A stretch of 43,911 nucleotides of DNA from Schlegelella_A sp038234975. Lineage in GTDB: Bacteria > Pseudomonadota > Gammaproteobacteria > Burkholderiales > Burkholderiaceae_C. A model generated the notes under the pieces. The model saw nothing but the letters and a program-made list of their open reading frames with translations. It did no database searches and had not been told where the DNA came from. The stretch covers positions 1 to 43,911 of the forward strand of contig JBBSUK010000007.1 in the NCBI GenBank assembly GCA_038234975.1. The letters run 5' to 3'. Of the stretch, positions 35,063-43,537 are shown in pieces. How positions within the stretch are numbered: position 1 is the first letter of the stretch; the number at the start of each line of letters is the position of its first letter. Position numbers and translations under genes: made by a program.

Positions 35063-36778
35063 TTGGACACCCTCGCAGAAGCCCCGCATTCGGCCCTCTC
35101 CGGCGTGGCGAGGGTGCTCGTCCACGCCGGCAAGCTGAACGCCAAGACCGCCGAAGAGCTCGTCCGGTCGTCGCGCGACAAGCGGGCCAGCTTCGTCTCA
35201 TCGGTCATCGCCGCCGGCGCCGTCTCGCCGAACGACCTCGCGCACACCCTCGCCAGCGCATTGGCGCTTCCGCTGCTCGATCTCAACGCGATCGACGCGC
35301 AGAAGCTGCCGAAGAACGTCATCGACAACAAGCTGGCGGCGCAGTACCAGATCGTCGTCCTCGGCAAGCGCGGCAACCGCATCTTCATCGGCGGCGCCGA
35401 CCCGACCGACCAGGAAGCCGCCGAGCGGATCAAGTTCGCGACACAACTCTCGCCCGAGTGGGTCATCGTCGAGCACGACAAGCTCGCCAAGATCCTCGAG
35501 AGCAACGGCGCCAGCGCCAGCGAGACGATGGAGGCGCTGGCATCGGGCGACTTCGACTTCGAGGTCACCGACGACGTCACCGCCCCGGCCGAGCAGGAGA
35601 GCTCGAGCGAGGTCGAGGACGCGCCGGTCGTCCGCTTCCTGCAGAAGATGCTGATCGACGCCATCAACCTGCGCGCGTCCGACCTGCACTTCGAGCCCTA
35701 CGAATATCACTACCGCGTCCGCTTTCGCGTCGACGGTGAACTGCGCGAAGTGACGCAGCCGCCGCTGGCGATCAAGGACAAGCTCTCGGCCCGCATCAAG
35801 GTCATCTCGCGGCTCGACATCGCCGAGAAGCGCGTCCCGCAGGACGGGCGGATGAAGCTCAAGTTCGGCGCCAAGTCGATCGACTTCCGGGTCTCGACGC
35901 TGCCGACGCTGTTCGGCGAGAAGATCGTCGTGCGGATCCTTGATTCGTCGTCGGCGAAGCTCGGCATCGAGGCGCTCGGCTACGAGAAGATCGAGAAGGA
36001 CCGCCTGATGAAGGCGATCCAGCGGCCCTACGGCATGGTGCTCGTCACCGGCCCGACCGGCAGCGGCAAGACCGTGTCGCTCTACACGTGCCTCAACATC
36101 CTCAACCAGCCCGGCGTCAACATCGCGACCGTCGAGGACCCGGCCGAAATCAACCTGCCCGGCATCAACCAGGTCAACGTCAATGACCGTTCCGGGCTGA
36201 CCTTCGCCGTGGCGCTGAAGTCGTTCCTGCGCCAGGACCCGGACATCATCATGGTCGGCGAGATCCGCGACCTCGAGACCGCCGACATCGCGTTGAAGGC
36301 GGCGCAGACCGGCCACATGGTGATGTCGACGCTGCACACCAACGATGCGCCGACGACGCTGACGCGGCTGTCGAACATGGGTGTCGCGTCGTTCAACATT
36401 GCCGCCAGCGTGCTGCTCATCACGGCACAGCGGTTGGCGAGGAAGCTGTGCGAGAACTGCAAGGCACCGGCCGACTATCCTCGCGAGGCGATGATCAAGG
36501 CCGGCTTCAAGCCGGAAGACCTCGACGGCAACTGGAAGCCGTATCGCGCTGTCGGCTGTTCGATGTGCAACAACGGTTACAAGGGACGCGCCGGCATTTA
36601 CCAGGTGATGCCGATTACGGAGGAGATCCAGAAGATCATCCTCGCTTCGGGCAGCTCGATGCAGATCGCCGAGCAGGCGCAACGTGAAGGTGTGCGTGAC
36701 CTGCGCCAGTCGGGCCTGCTGAAGGTCCGTTCCGGCATGACCACACTCGAAGAGGTCATCTCGGTGACCAACGAATAG
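35063..36778 (+). CDS. pilB: Type IV pilus assembly ATPase
   Basis: PilB is the hexameric ATPase that drives pilus extension at the inner membrane. The 571-residue protein has an N-terminal T2SSE_N domain (about 10-150) and the ATPase core with Walker A (GPTGSGKT), an Asp box, Walker B (DPDIIMVGEIRD) and His box (STLHTNDAP). A tetracysteine zinc site is formed by CENC and CSMC. The start is TTG at 35063, because the family similarity (SGVARVLVHAGKL) begins about 12 residues after it and no ATG is available. It is followed by pilC after 18 bp. Confidence 0.96.
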   Translation: MDTLAEAPHSALSGVARVLVHAGKLNAKTAEELVRSSRDKRASFVSSVIAAGAVSPNDLAHTLASALALPLLDLNAIDAQKLPKNVIDNKLAAQYQIVVLGKRGNRIFIGGADPTDQEAAERIKFATQLSPEWVIVEHDKLAKILESNGASASETMEALASGDFDFEVTDDVTAPAEQESSSEVEDAPVVRFLQKMLIDAINLRASDLHFEPYEYHYRVRFRVDGELREVTQPPLAIKDKLSARIKVISRLDIAEKRVPQDGRMKLKFGAKSIDFRVSTLPTLFGEKIVVRILDSSSAKLGIEALGYEKIEKDRLMKAIQRPYGMVLVTGPTGSGKTVSLYTCLNILNQPGVNIATVEDPAEINLPGINQVNVNDRSGLTFAVALKSFLRQDPDIIMVGEIRDLETADIALKAAQTGHMVMSTLHTNDAPTTLTRLSNMGVASFNIAASVLLITAQRLARKLCENCKAPADYPREAMIKAGFKPEDLDGNWKPYRAVGCSMCNNGYKGRAGIYQVMPITEEIQKIILASGSSMQIAEQAQREGVRDLRQSGLLKVRSGMTTLEEVISVTNE

Positions 36779-36796
36779 AGAACCCTCGGAGCACGC

Positions 36797-38023
36797 ATGG
36801 CGACCTCGGCATTGGCAGCGAAGCAGCGCGTCAAGGACATCGTCTTCGAATGGGAAGGCAAGGACAAGAACGGCAAGCCGGTGCGCGGTGAGATGCGCGC
36901 CGGCGGCGAGGCCATGGTGAGCGCGAGCCTGCGCCGCCAGGGCGTCATGGTCAACAAGGTGAAGAAGCGCCGGATGTCCGGCGGGAAGGCCATCAAGCAG
37001 AAGGACATCGCGGTCTTCACCCGCCAGCTCTCGACGATGATGCGCGCCGGTGTGCCGCTGATCCAGTCGTTCGACATCGTCGCCCGCGGCTCGACCAACC
37101 CCAGGCTGACCCGCCTGCTCACCGACATCCGTTCCGACGTCGAGACCGGCACCTCGCTGTCGGCGGCGTTTCGCAAGCATCCTCTCTACTTCGACGCGCT
37201 GTACTGCAACCTCGTCGAAGCCGGTGAAGCCGGCGGCATTCTCGAGACGCTTCTCGATCGCCTCGCGATGTACCAAGAGAAGACGATGGCGATCAAGAAC
37301 AAGATCAAGTCGGCGCTGATCTATCCGGTCGCGGTCCTCAGCGTCGCCTTCATCGTGCTGACGATCATCATGATCTTCGTCATCCCGGCCTTCGAGGACG
37401 TCTTCAAGTCGTTCGGCGCCGACCTGCCGGCGCCGACGCTCGTCGTGATCGCGCTGTCGAAGTTCTTCGTCGCCTACTGGTGGCTGATCTTCGGCGTGCT
37501 TGGCGGCGGCCTCTATTTCTTCATGCAGTCGTGGAAGCGCTCGGTGAAGATGCAGAAGGCCATGGACCGCCTGCTGCTGCGCATCCCCGTGTTCGGCGCC
37601 CTCGTCAACAAGTCGTCGGTCGCGCGCTGGACGCGCACGCTGTCGACGATGTTCGCTGCCGGCGTTCCGCTCGTCGAGGCGCTCGACTCGGTCGGCGGCG
37701 CCTCGGGCAACGCGGTGTTCGCCGAGGCGACGGAGAAGATCCAGAAGGACGTCTCCACCGGCTCCGCGCTCACGACCTCGATGCAGGCGACCGGGGTATT
37801 CCCGGTGATGGTGATCCAGATGTGCGCGATCGGCGAGGAGTCAGGCTCGCTGGACGCGATGCTCGGCAAGGCCGCCGAGTTCTACGAGGACGAGGTCGAC
37901 GAGGCGGTGAAGGGCCTGTCGAGCCTGATGGAGCCGTTCATCATCGTCATCCTCGGCACCCTCATCGGCGGCATCGTCGTCTCGATGTACCTGCCCATCT
38001 TCAAGCTCGGCCAGGTCGTCTGA
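36797..38023 (+). CDS. pilC: Type IV pilus inner-membrane platform protein
   Basis: PilC is the platform on which PilB acts to insert pilins. The 408-residue protein has two tandem T2SSF domains (about 70-195 and 273-395) and three membrane helices, with signatures FTRQLSTMMRAGVPLIQSF and WTRTLSTMFAAGVPLVEAL, EAGEAGGILETLLDRLA and GEESGSLDAMLGKAA. ATG at 36797 has CGGAG 6-10 nt upstream. Confidence 0.96.
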   Translation: MATSALAAKQRVKDIVFEWEGKDKNGKPVRGEMRAGGEAMVSASLRRQGVMVNKVKKRRMSGGKAIKQKDIAVFTRQLSTMMRAGVPLIQSFDIVARGSTNPRLTRLLTDIRSDVETGTSLSAAFRKHPLYFDALYCNLVEAGEAGGILETLLDRLAMYQEKTMAIKNKIKSALIYPVAVLSVAFIVLTIIMIFVIPAFEDVFKSFGADLPAPTLVVIALSKFFVAYWWLIFGVLGGGLYFFMQSWKRSVKMQKAMDRLLLRIPVFGALVNKSSVARWTRTLSTMFAAGVPLVEALDSVGGASGNAVFAEATEKIQKDVSTGSALTTSMQATGVFPVMVIQMCAIGEESGSLDAMLGKAAEFYEDEVDEAVKGLSSLMEPFIIVILGTLIGGIVVSMYLPIFKLGQVV

Positions 38024-38039
38024 GTACCTGATTCGGCTG

Positions 38040-38891
38040 ATGCCGGAAGCGGAGATCTGGCTGTCGCCGGTCGTCCTCGGCCTGCTCGGCCTGGCGATCG
38101 GCAGCTTCCTCAACGTCGTCGTCTACCGGCTGCCGCTCATCATGGAGCGCGGCTGGAAGGAAGAGAGCGCCGACCTGCTCGGTGTCGCCCTTCCCGCCAG
38201 CGACGGCCCGCGGCTCACGCTGTCGACACCGCGCTCGCGCTGCCCGTCGTGCGGCCACGCGATCGCCTGGTACGAGAACATCCCGGTCGCGAGCTGGCTG
38301 GCGCTGCGCGGTCGTTGTTCCGCGTGCAAGTCACCGATCTCGGCACGCTACCCCTTGGTCGAAGCCGCGACCGGCGTGCTGTTCGCGGCCACGGCCTGGC
38401 ATGTCGGCGCGCAGCCGACCGCACTGCTGTGGTGCGGCTTCGTCGCCGCGCTGGTGGCGCTGTCGGGCATCGACTGGGACACGACCTACCTCCCCGACAG
38501 CATCACGCTGCCGCTGCTGTGGGCGGGCCTCGTCGCGGCGGCGCTGCGCTGGACGCTCCCGCTGGACGCCGCCGTCTGGGGCGCTGCCGTCGGCTACCTG
38601 TCGCTGTGGTCCGTGTACTGGGTGTTCAAGCTCGCGACCGGCAAGGAAGGCATGGGCGCCGGCGACTTCAAGCTCCTCGCGGCGCTCGGCGCGTGGCTCG
38701 GCATCAAGATGATCCTGCCGATCGTGCTGGCGGCGTCGCTGATCGGCGCGCTGGTGGGCATCGGCATGAAGTTCGGCGGCGCGCTCCGGGAAGGGCGTTA
38801 CGTGCCGTTCGGGCCCTTCCTCGCCGGGGCCGGCCTCGTCGTCATGCTCGCCGGCGAACGGCGCGTGCTCGGCTGGCTGGGATGGGTCTGA
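38040..38891 (+). CDS. pilD: Prepilin peptidase / N-methyltransferase
   Basis: PilD cleaves the leader of type IV prepilins and methylates the new N-terminus. The 283-residue polytopic membrane protein has the cytoplasmic tetracysteine loop (CPSCGHAIAWYENIPVASW and CSACKSPIS) and the two catalytic aspartates in GIDWDTTYLPD and GMGAGDFKLLAALGAW. It would also process type II secretion pseudopilins if present. Its end overlaps the coaE start by 10 nt. Confidence 0.96.
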   Translation: MPEAEIWLSPVVLGLLGLAIGSFLNVVVYRLPLIMERGWKEESADLLGVALPASDGPRLTLSTPRSRCPSCGHAIAWYENIPVASWLALRGRCSACKSPISARYPLVEAATGVLFAATAWHVGAQPTALLWCGFVAALVALSGIDWDTTYLPDSITLPLLWAGLVAAALRWTLPLDAAVWGAAVGYLSLWSVYWVFKLATGKEGMGAGDFKLLAALGAWLGIKMILPIVLAASLIGALVGIGMKFGGALREGRYVPFGPFLAGAGLVVMLAGERRVLGWLGWV

Positions 38892-39511
38892 CGCCGCTGC
38901 GGATCGGCCTGACGGGCGGCATCGGCAGCGGCAAGAGCACCGTCGCCGCGATGCTGGTGGCGCACGGTGCGACGCTCGTCGACACCGACGCGATCGCCCG
39001 CAGCCTCACCGCCTCCGGCGGCGCCGCAATCGATGCGATCCGCGACGCGTTCGGCGTCGACGCCATTGCGGCCGACGGCTCGCTCGACCGAGACCGCATG
39101 CGCTCGCTCGCCTTCGCCGATGCCGAGGCGAAGCGCCGACTCGAAGCGATCCTGCATCCGCTGATCGCCGTCGAGACCGAGCGCCAGGCCGGGGCGGCGC
39201 CAGGCTCGGCGGCGATTGTCTTCGACGTTCCCGTGCTCGTCGAGTCGCGACGCTGGCGCGCGCTCGTCGATCGGGTCTGGCTCGTCGACTGCAGTGAACA
39301 GACGCAGATCGAGCGCGTCGTCGCACGGTCGGGATGGACGCAAGACGATGTTTGCGCCGTGCTCGCCCGCCAGGCGACGCGCACCGAGCGACGCGCCGCA
39401 GCCGACGCGGTCATCGTCAATGAAGGGCTCACGATTGACGCCCTCGCCGCCGAGGTCGAGGCGCTGTGGCGCGCAACGCTGCCGGGTGCTGTGAAAGAAT
39501 CGTCGGCTTGA
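38882..39511 (+). CDS. coaE: Dephospho-CoA kinase
   Basis: CoaE performs the last step of coenzyme A synthesis, phosphorylating the 3'-hydroxyl of dephospho-CoA. The 209-residue protein has the P-loop GLTGGIGSGKST, the substrate block VDTDAIARSLT, and the LID-region HPLI and DVPVLVES. ATG at 38882 lies inside the pilD end. Its presence after pilD is the usual proteobacterial order. The stop overlaps the zapD start as TTGA. Confidence 0.96.
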   Translation: MGLTPLRIGLTGGIGSGKSTVAAMLVAHGATLVDTDAIARSLTASGGAAIDAIRDAFGVDAIAADGSLDRDRMRSLAFADAEAKRRLEAILHPLIAVETERQAGAAPGSAAIVFDVPVLVESRRWRALVDRVWLVDCSEQTQIERVVARSGWTQDDVCAVLARQATRTERRAAADAVIVNEGLTIDALAAEVEALWRATLPGAVKESSA

Positions 39512-40263
39512 TCCTGTACGAGTACCCGTTCAACGAGAGCATCCGCACGATGCTGCGGCTCGAGAACCTCTTCGACCGGCTCGCCCAGCTGATCGACCGC
39601 GAGGCTGCGGTCGACCATCACCACGCGCTCGCGACGATCTTCGAGATCATGGACGTCGGCTCGCGCGCCGACCTGAAATCCGACCTGCTGAAAGAGCTCG
39701 AGCGACACCGCCAGCAGCTCGCTTCGTACCGCGGCAATCCGTCCATTTCCGAGAGCGCGCTCGACGAGATCACCGGGCGCATCGACGGGGCCTTCGCGCG
39801 GCTCAACCAGGTGGCCGGCAAGGCCGGCGCCGCGATCACCGGCAACGACTGGCTGATGAGCATCCGCAGCCGGATCAACATTCCGGGCGGTACCTGCGAG
39901 TTCGACCTGCCGGCCTACTACGCCTGGCAGCAGCAGGATGCGCGCCGCCGCCGCCTCGACCTGCTGAAGTGGGTCGGCACGCTGATGCCGATGGCCGAGG
40001 CGCTGCAGGTGCTGCTCGGGCTGTTGCGCGACTCGGGCGCGCCGCACAAGGTCGTCGCCCTGGGCGGCCAGTACACGCAGAGCCTGGCGGCCGGGCGCGT
40101 CTTCCAGCTCATGCGCGTCCGCCTCGACGCGGCGCTCGGGCTCGTTCCCGAGATCAGCGGCCATCGTCTGATGGCGATGGTGCGGCTGATGCGGCCCGAC
40201 GAGGAGCATCGGCTGCGGCCGTCGACCGACGACACGCCGTTCGAGCTCACGCTGTGCGCCTGA
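39508..40263 (+). CDS. zapD: Cell division protein ZapD
   Basis: ZapD cross-links FtsZ filaments in the Z-ring. The 251-residue protein has the signature start ILYEYPFNESIRTMLRLENLFDRL and the conserved WLMSIRSRINIPGGTCEFDLPAYYAWQ. The start is TTG at 39508, since ILYEYPFNE must be at the N-terminus and the upstream frame has no start codon in reach. It overlaps the coaE stop, so TTG initiation probably relies on coupling. Confidence 0.95.
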   Translation: MILYEYPFNESIRTMLRLENLFDRLAQLIDREAAVDHHHALATIFEIMDVGSRADLKSDLLKELERHRQQLASYRGNPSISESALDEITGRIDGAFARLNQVAGKAGAAITGNDWLMSIRSRINIPGGTCEFDLPAYYAWQQQDARRRRLDLLKWVGTLMPMAEALQVLLGLLRDSGAPHKVVALGGQYTQSLAAGRVFQLMRVRLDAALGLVPEISGHRLMAMVRLMRPDEEHRLRPSTDDTPFELTLCA

Positions 40264-40276
40264 GCGACCGCACGTC

Positions 40277-40504
40277 GTGAACGACGCGGTCGTGCCGCGC
40301 ATCGTCCGCTGTCCGGGCTGCGGCGGCCGCAGCGTCTACTCCCCGGTCAACCCGAACCGGCCGTTCTGCAGCGAGCGCTGTCGAGGCGCCGACTTCGGCG
40401 CCTGGGCGAGCGAGGCGTATCGGGTCGCCAGGGCGCCGGTCGACGGAGTCGACGACGAGGCGGACGTCTCCGGCGAGGCTGGCGACCGCGACGCCGCGAC
40501 CTGA
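40277..40504 (+). CDS. yacG: DNA gyrase inhibitor YacG
   Basis: YacG binds GyrB and blocks DNA binding by gyrase in E. coli. The 75-residue protein has the four-cysteine zinc site (CPGCGG and FCSERC), the block NRPFCSERCRGADFGAWASEAYR, and an acidic tail. The start is GTG at 40277. It is the last gene of the pilB-yacG run and converges on the T6SS genes with only 7 bp between stops. Confidence 0.93.
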   Translation: MNDAVVPRIVRCPGCGGRSVYSPVNPNRPFCSERCRGADFGAWASEAYRVARAPVDGVDDEADVSGEAGDRDAAT

Positions 40505-40511
40505 GCAGCCG

Positions 40512-42344
40512 CTACTCGAGCGACTTCAGCAGCGCTGCCAGGTCCGGGTCCATCTCTTCTTCCTCGGCGGCTGGCTCCTCGGCGGCGCAATCGTCGGCGC
40601 CCTCCGTGTCGGCACTGCCGCTGCCGTCGTCGCCGAGGCTGGCGAGCAGTGCGTCCAGATCCGACGAGTCGTCACTGTCCGTCGACGCTTCCTCCGACAC
40701 CTCGGCGTCGTCGCTCGACATGGATGCATCGGCATCGGCATCGGCATCGGCATCGTCGTCGGCATCGGCTTGCGCGTTCGTCTGCGCCGCGGCTTTCGAC
40801 CGGCTGGCGGGCGCGTCGTCGGCATCGCGCAGCTTGCCCTGCAACGACGTCGAGAAGCTCATCCGCTCGGCTGGCTTCGACAGCCCCGCCAACACCAGCG
40901 CGCTGCCGTCGACCGCGTCGAGCCCGGCCACGCGCAGCTCGGGCTGGCCCTTGTGCGCCATCAAGGCGTCGATGCCGACGCGGCGCAGCTGCTCGGCGGC
41001 GCCGAGGTTGACGAGCCGTTCGGTCGTCGGCAAGGCGATCTGGTCGCCGTCGGCATCGGTGACGTAGTGGAACGGCAGGTCGCCGACCGCCAGCGACGGC
41101 CCCGCGGGTGCTGCGAGCAGAGCGGCGGCGAGCAGCGCCGGATGGCCCCACAGCATGCCGCGCAGACCCTCTTCGGCCGTGAATTCCTCGAACACGAAGC
41201 TCTGGATCGGGTCGCTCTTCTTGCCATAGGGATGTCGCAGCAGGAAGCGCGGCGCCAGCAGCGCCAGCCGGCTCGACTCCGGCATGTCGCGCAGGGCCTG
41301 CATCGCCTCGCTCATGAGCGGATGCGGCGGCTTCCGGCGATCCATGAACGGATCACCGTTGATCGCCGTGACGAACGGCGCCGATGCGGCCTGCGCGATC
41401 TTCGCCATGCGGCCCAGCAGCTCGGCGTGAGGCGGCGTCGGCTCGAACTGGTAGAGACCGAGCATCAACGACACGCCGCCGTTCCTGTCCTGCGAGGGCT
41501 TGTCGACGAGCAGGCGATACAGGCCGGTCTCGGCGAGGTCACCCGTCGCGCTCAGGTCGGCGGCGAATTCCTCGGCCGAGATGTCGACCAGCAGCACCTG
41601 CAGCGACGGGCCCGTCTCGATGCGCCGCAGCAGCATGTCCATGCCGCGCCACAGCGACTCGAGGTTCTGGAACTCCGGCTGGTGCAGCACGGTCCGCATC
41701 GCGTCGGACAGCGCCTGGTCGACGACCGCGAGCATCGCATCTCGCTTCGGGTCGGGCGCCTTGGCGACGAACGGACCGATGACACGCTTGAGCAACGCAT
41801 CCACCGACGCATCGGTGTCGACCGTGGGAGCAACGCCGACGAGGCGGGCGAAGTCCGACAGCTTCCCGTCGGCCGCCGGCGCGCCGCTCCTCGAGCGCCG
41901 GCGGCCGCCCCGCGCGGCGCGCTGCACGGCGCCGCCTGACATCGCCCGAACCTGCGCCGCTGCCTTGTCGAACGACGCGGTGTTGTTCAGGCGCTTGCGC
42001 AGGTCGTGCAGCGCCGAGAACATCGGCAGCTCGCGGTAGAGCGTGTCGGGGTGGAAGCTGTCGAGCTCGTCGACCCGGACCTCGACGCCGATGCCGCCAT
42101 CACCGCCGTCGCTGCCGATCGGCAGTGCCAGCGTCACCCCGAGGCGGCCGAGCGTGTCCTCGAGATTGTCGAACTCGACCGGGACCATCTTGCGCGAGGC
42201 GAGATCGTCGCCGGTGTCGAGGCGGCCCGCTGCCGCGCCGCCGCTGAAGTCGCCCAGCACGGCGATGCGCACCGGGCGCTTGGGAGCCCAGGCGACCGCG
42301 GGCTCGTCGAGGGTGCCGAAATCGGGGGTCCAGTCGTCTGCCAT
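40512..42344 (-). CDS. T6SS sheath-like TssB/TssC fusion with acidic tail
   Basis: This 610-residue protein combines two T6SS sheath-family domains. Residues 22-130 match the TssB (VipA) layout: PVRIAVLGDFSG, a RKMVPVEFDNLEDTLGRLGVTLAL stretch, and the family element ELDSFHPDTLYRELP. A basic linker (about 140-155) leads to residues 195-485, which follow the TssC (VipB) layout: HQPEFQNLESLWRGMDML, LLVDISAEEFAADL, LAPRFLLRHPYG, FVFEEFTAEEGLRGMLWGHPALL and PTTERLVNLG. The C-terminal part of TssC, about 100 residues with the RFAHYLK-type region, is absent. In its place is an Asp/Ala-rich tail (505-610) with SDLDALLASLGDD and DPDLAALLKSLE. ATG at 42344 has a GGAG upstream. It could be an unusual sheath subunit or a sheath-like accessory; I cannot tell which. 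Confidence 0.8.
   Translation of the reverse strand: MADDWTPDFGTLDEPAVAWAPKRPVRIAVLGDFSGGAAAGRLDTGDDLASRKMVPVEFDNLEDTLGRLGVTLALPIGSDGGDGGIGVEVRVDELDSFHPDTLYRELPMFSALHDLRKRLNNTASFDKAAAQVRAMSGGAVQRAARGGRRRSRSGAPAADGKLSDFARLVGVAPTVDTDASVDALLKRVIGPFVAKAPDPKRDAMLAVVDQALSDAMRTVLHQPEFQNLESLWRGMDMLLRRIETGPSLQVLLVDISAEEFAADLSATGDLAETGLYRLLVDKPSQDRNGGVSLMLGLYQFEPTPPHAELLGRMAKIAQAASAPFVTAINGDPFMDRRKPPHPLMSEAMQALRDMPESSRLALLAPRFLLRHPYGKKSDPIQSFVFEEFTAEEGLRGMLWGHPALLAAALLAAPAGPSLAVGDLPFHYVTDADGDQIALPTTERLVNLGAAEQLRRVGIDALMAHKGQPELRVAGLDAVDGSALVLAGLSKPAERMSFSTSLQGKLRDADDAPASRSKAAAQTNAQADADDDADADADADASMSSDDAEVSEEASTDSDDSSDLDALLASLGDDGSGSADTEGADDCAAEEPAAEEEEMDPDLAALLKSLE
40726..40755. repeat. Hexanucleotide tandem repeat in the fusion gene
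   Basis: GCATCG is repeated five times without error (40726-40755), with a further degenerate copy after TCGTCG. It encodes part of the alternating Asp-Ala tract around residues 530-540 of the sheath-like fusion. A change of whole units would alter tail length without frameshift. Confidence 0.85.
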
Positions 42345-42364
42345 GCGGTTGTGCTCCGTGCTCG

Positions 42365-43537
42365 TCAGCGTTTCGCGGGACCGGCGCGGTCGGGTCGAGC
42401 CACCCCGCCGGAGACATCGTCGTCGTCAGGGCGCGCGGCTGCGCCGTCCGCGCCGTTCTCGGGCACGCCGGCCTCGGCCTTGTCGAACAGCGCCAGCAGC
42501 TCGTCGTGCGGAGCTTGCGCCGAGGGTGCCGTTGCCGACAGCGCCGCGTCGTCGGTGCCGCTTTCCGCGGTGGCGCCGAACAGGGCGAGGATGTCCTCGC
42601 GCGGCGCCGCATGCGCGAGAGGGTCGGTCACCGGCGCATCGACGCTGCCGTCGAACAGCGTCAGCAGTTCGGAGGCGTCGCCGGACAGCCCGAGCGGCGA
42701 TGACGCGACCGCACTGCTGCGCACCCAGGGCTCCGGCACACCACCGTCTACTTCGTCCGCGCCACCGCCCCCGAACATGTGCAGGAAATCATCGCGCTGC
42801 GGCAGCCCGGTGCTGACCAGGAGCCGCGGGGTCGATGCACCGTCCGCCAGCCAGAAGGCGACTCCGTTGAGCTCCGCCCTTCTGGCGGGTGCCGTCGACT
42901 CGGGCTCGCCGTGGGCGAGTGCCTTCGCGAACACCGATGCGAGCTCGGCCCGGCACGTGGCCGGCGCGACATCGACGACGCCGCCGCCTCGGGCCAGTGC
43001 TTGCGACAGCGACGCTCGTGCCGACGCCAGCGGATCGTCGGTCGGACCCGACAACGCCTGCGAAGGCCGGCCGACCGTCGACCCGAGCACGGCCTCGAGG
43101 TCGTCGATGCTCCAGTCGTTCTGCAACGCCTCGAGCGCCGCATTCTCGAGCCGGTCGATCCAGGCGAAGACCGACTCGAACTCCGCCGCCGTCGCCGGAA
43201 CACGGTCGATCGCGCCGGCGAGCGTCAGCGGGAAATATCGCCCGACGCGGTCGACCGAGGGCATGACGACGCCGGCCAGCGTCGACCTCGCGTCGAAGCC
43301 ATGGAGCACGCCTGGCGACAGGATGAAACGCCACGCCGGGCTGTGCACGAAGGCATCGAGCCAGCCGTCGCCGAGGGCGTCGCGCTGCGCCTGCAGGCCA
43401 TCGCCGAGCCAGCGATCCCAAGGGTCGACGAAATCGGCTTCGAGGCGCCGCGACGCGAAGTCGCCGACCGTCGGCAGCTTGCCGTACCAGCCGGCCACGT
43501 CGGCGAGGTCGCTCGGCGGCCCGGCCTGGGCACTCAC
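42365..43537 (-). CDS. tagF: T6SS-associated protein TagF with long C-terminal extension
   Basis: TagF (ImpM) proteins act as post-translational regulators of T6SS in Pseudomonas. Residues 15-150 match the family: GWYGKLPTVGDFASRRLEADFVDPWDRWL, SPAWRFILSPGVLHG and GVVMPSVDRVGRYFPLTLAGA. A second folded-looking part continues to about residue 245. After it comes a disordered extension of about 145 residues, unusual for a family normally near 200-330 residues. It has four acidic-hydrophobic motifs: DDFLHMFGG (249-257), SELLTLFDG (289-297), EDILALFGA (314-322) and DELLALFDK (345-353). GTG at 43537 overlaps the tssM stop as GTGA. Confidence 0.88.
   Translation of the reverse strand: MSAQAGPPSDLADVAGWYGKLPTVGDFASRRLEADFVDPWDRWLGDGLQAQRDALGDGWLDAFVHSPAWRFILSPGVLHGFDARSTLAGVVMPSVDRVGRYFPLTLAGAIDRVPATAAEFESVFAWIDRLENAALEALQNDWSIDDLEAVLGSTVGRPSQALSGPTDDPLASARASLSQALARGGGVVDVAPATCRAELASVFAKALAHGEPESTAPARRAELNGVAFWLADGASTPRLLVSTGLPQRDDFLHMFGGGGADEVDGGVPEPWVRSSAVASSPLGLSGDASELLTLFDGSVDAPVTDPLAHAAPREDILALFGATAESGTDDAALSATAPSAQAPHDELLALFDKAEAGVPENGADGAAARPDDDDVSGGVARPDRAGPAKR

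Noticed and set aside
35198..37276. A 692-codon open frame on the minus strand across pilB and pilC
   Set aside because: Antisense shadow of two clearly identified pilus genes.
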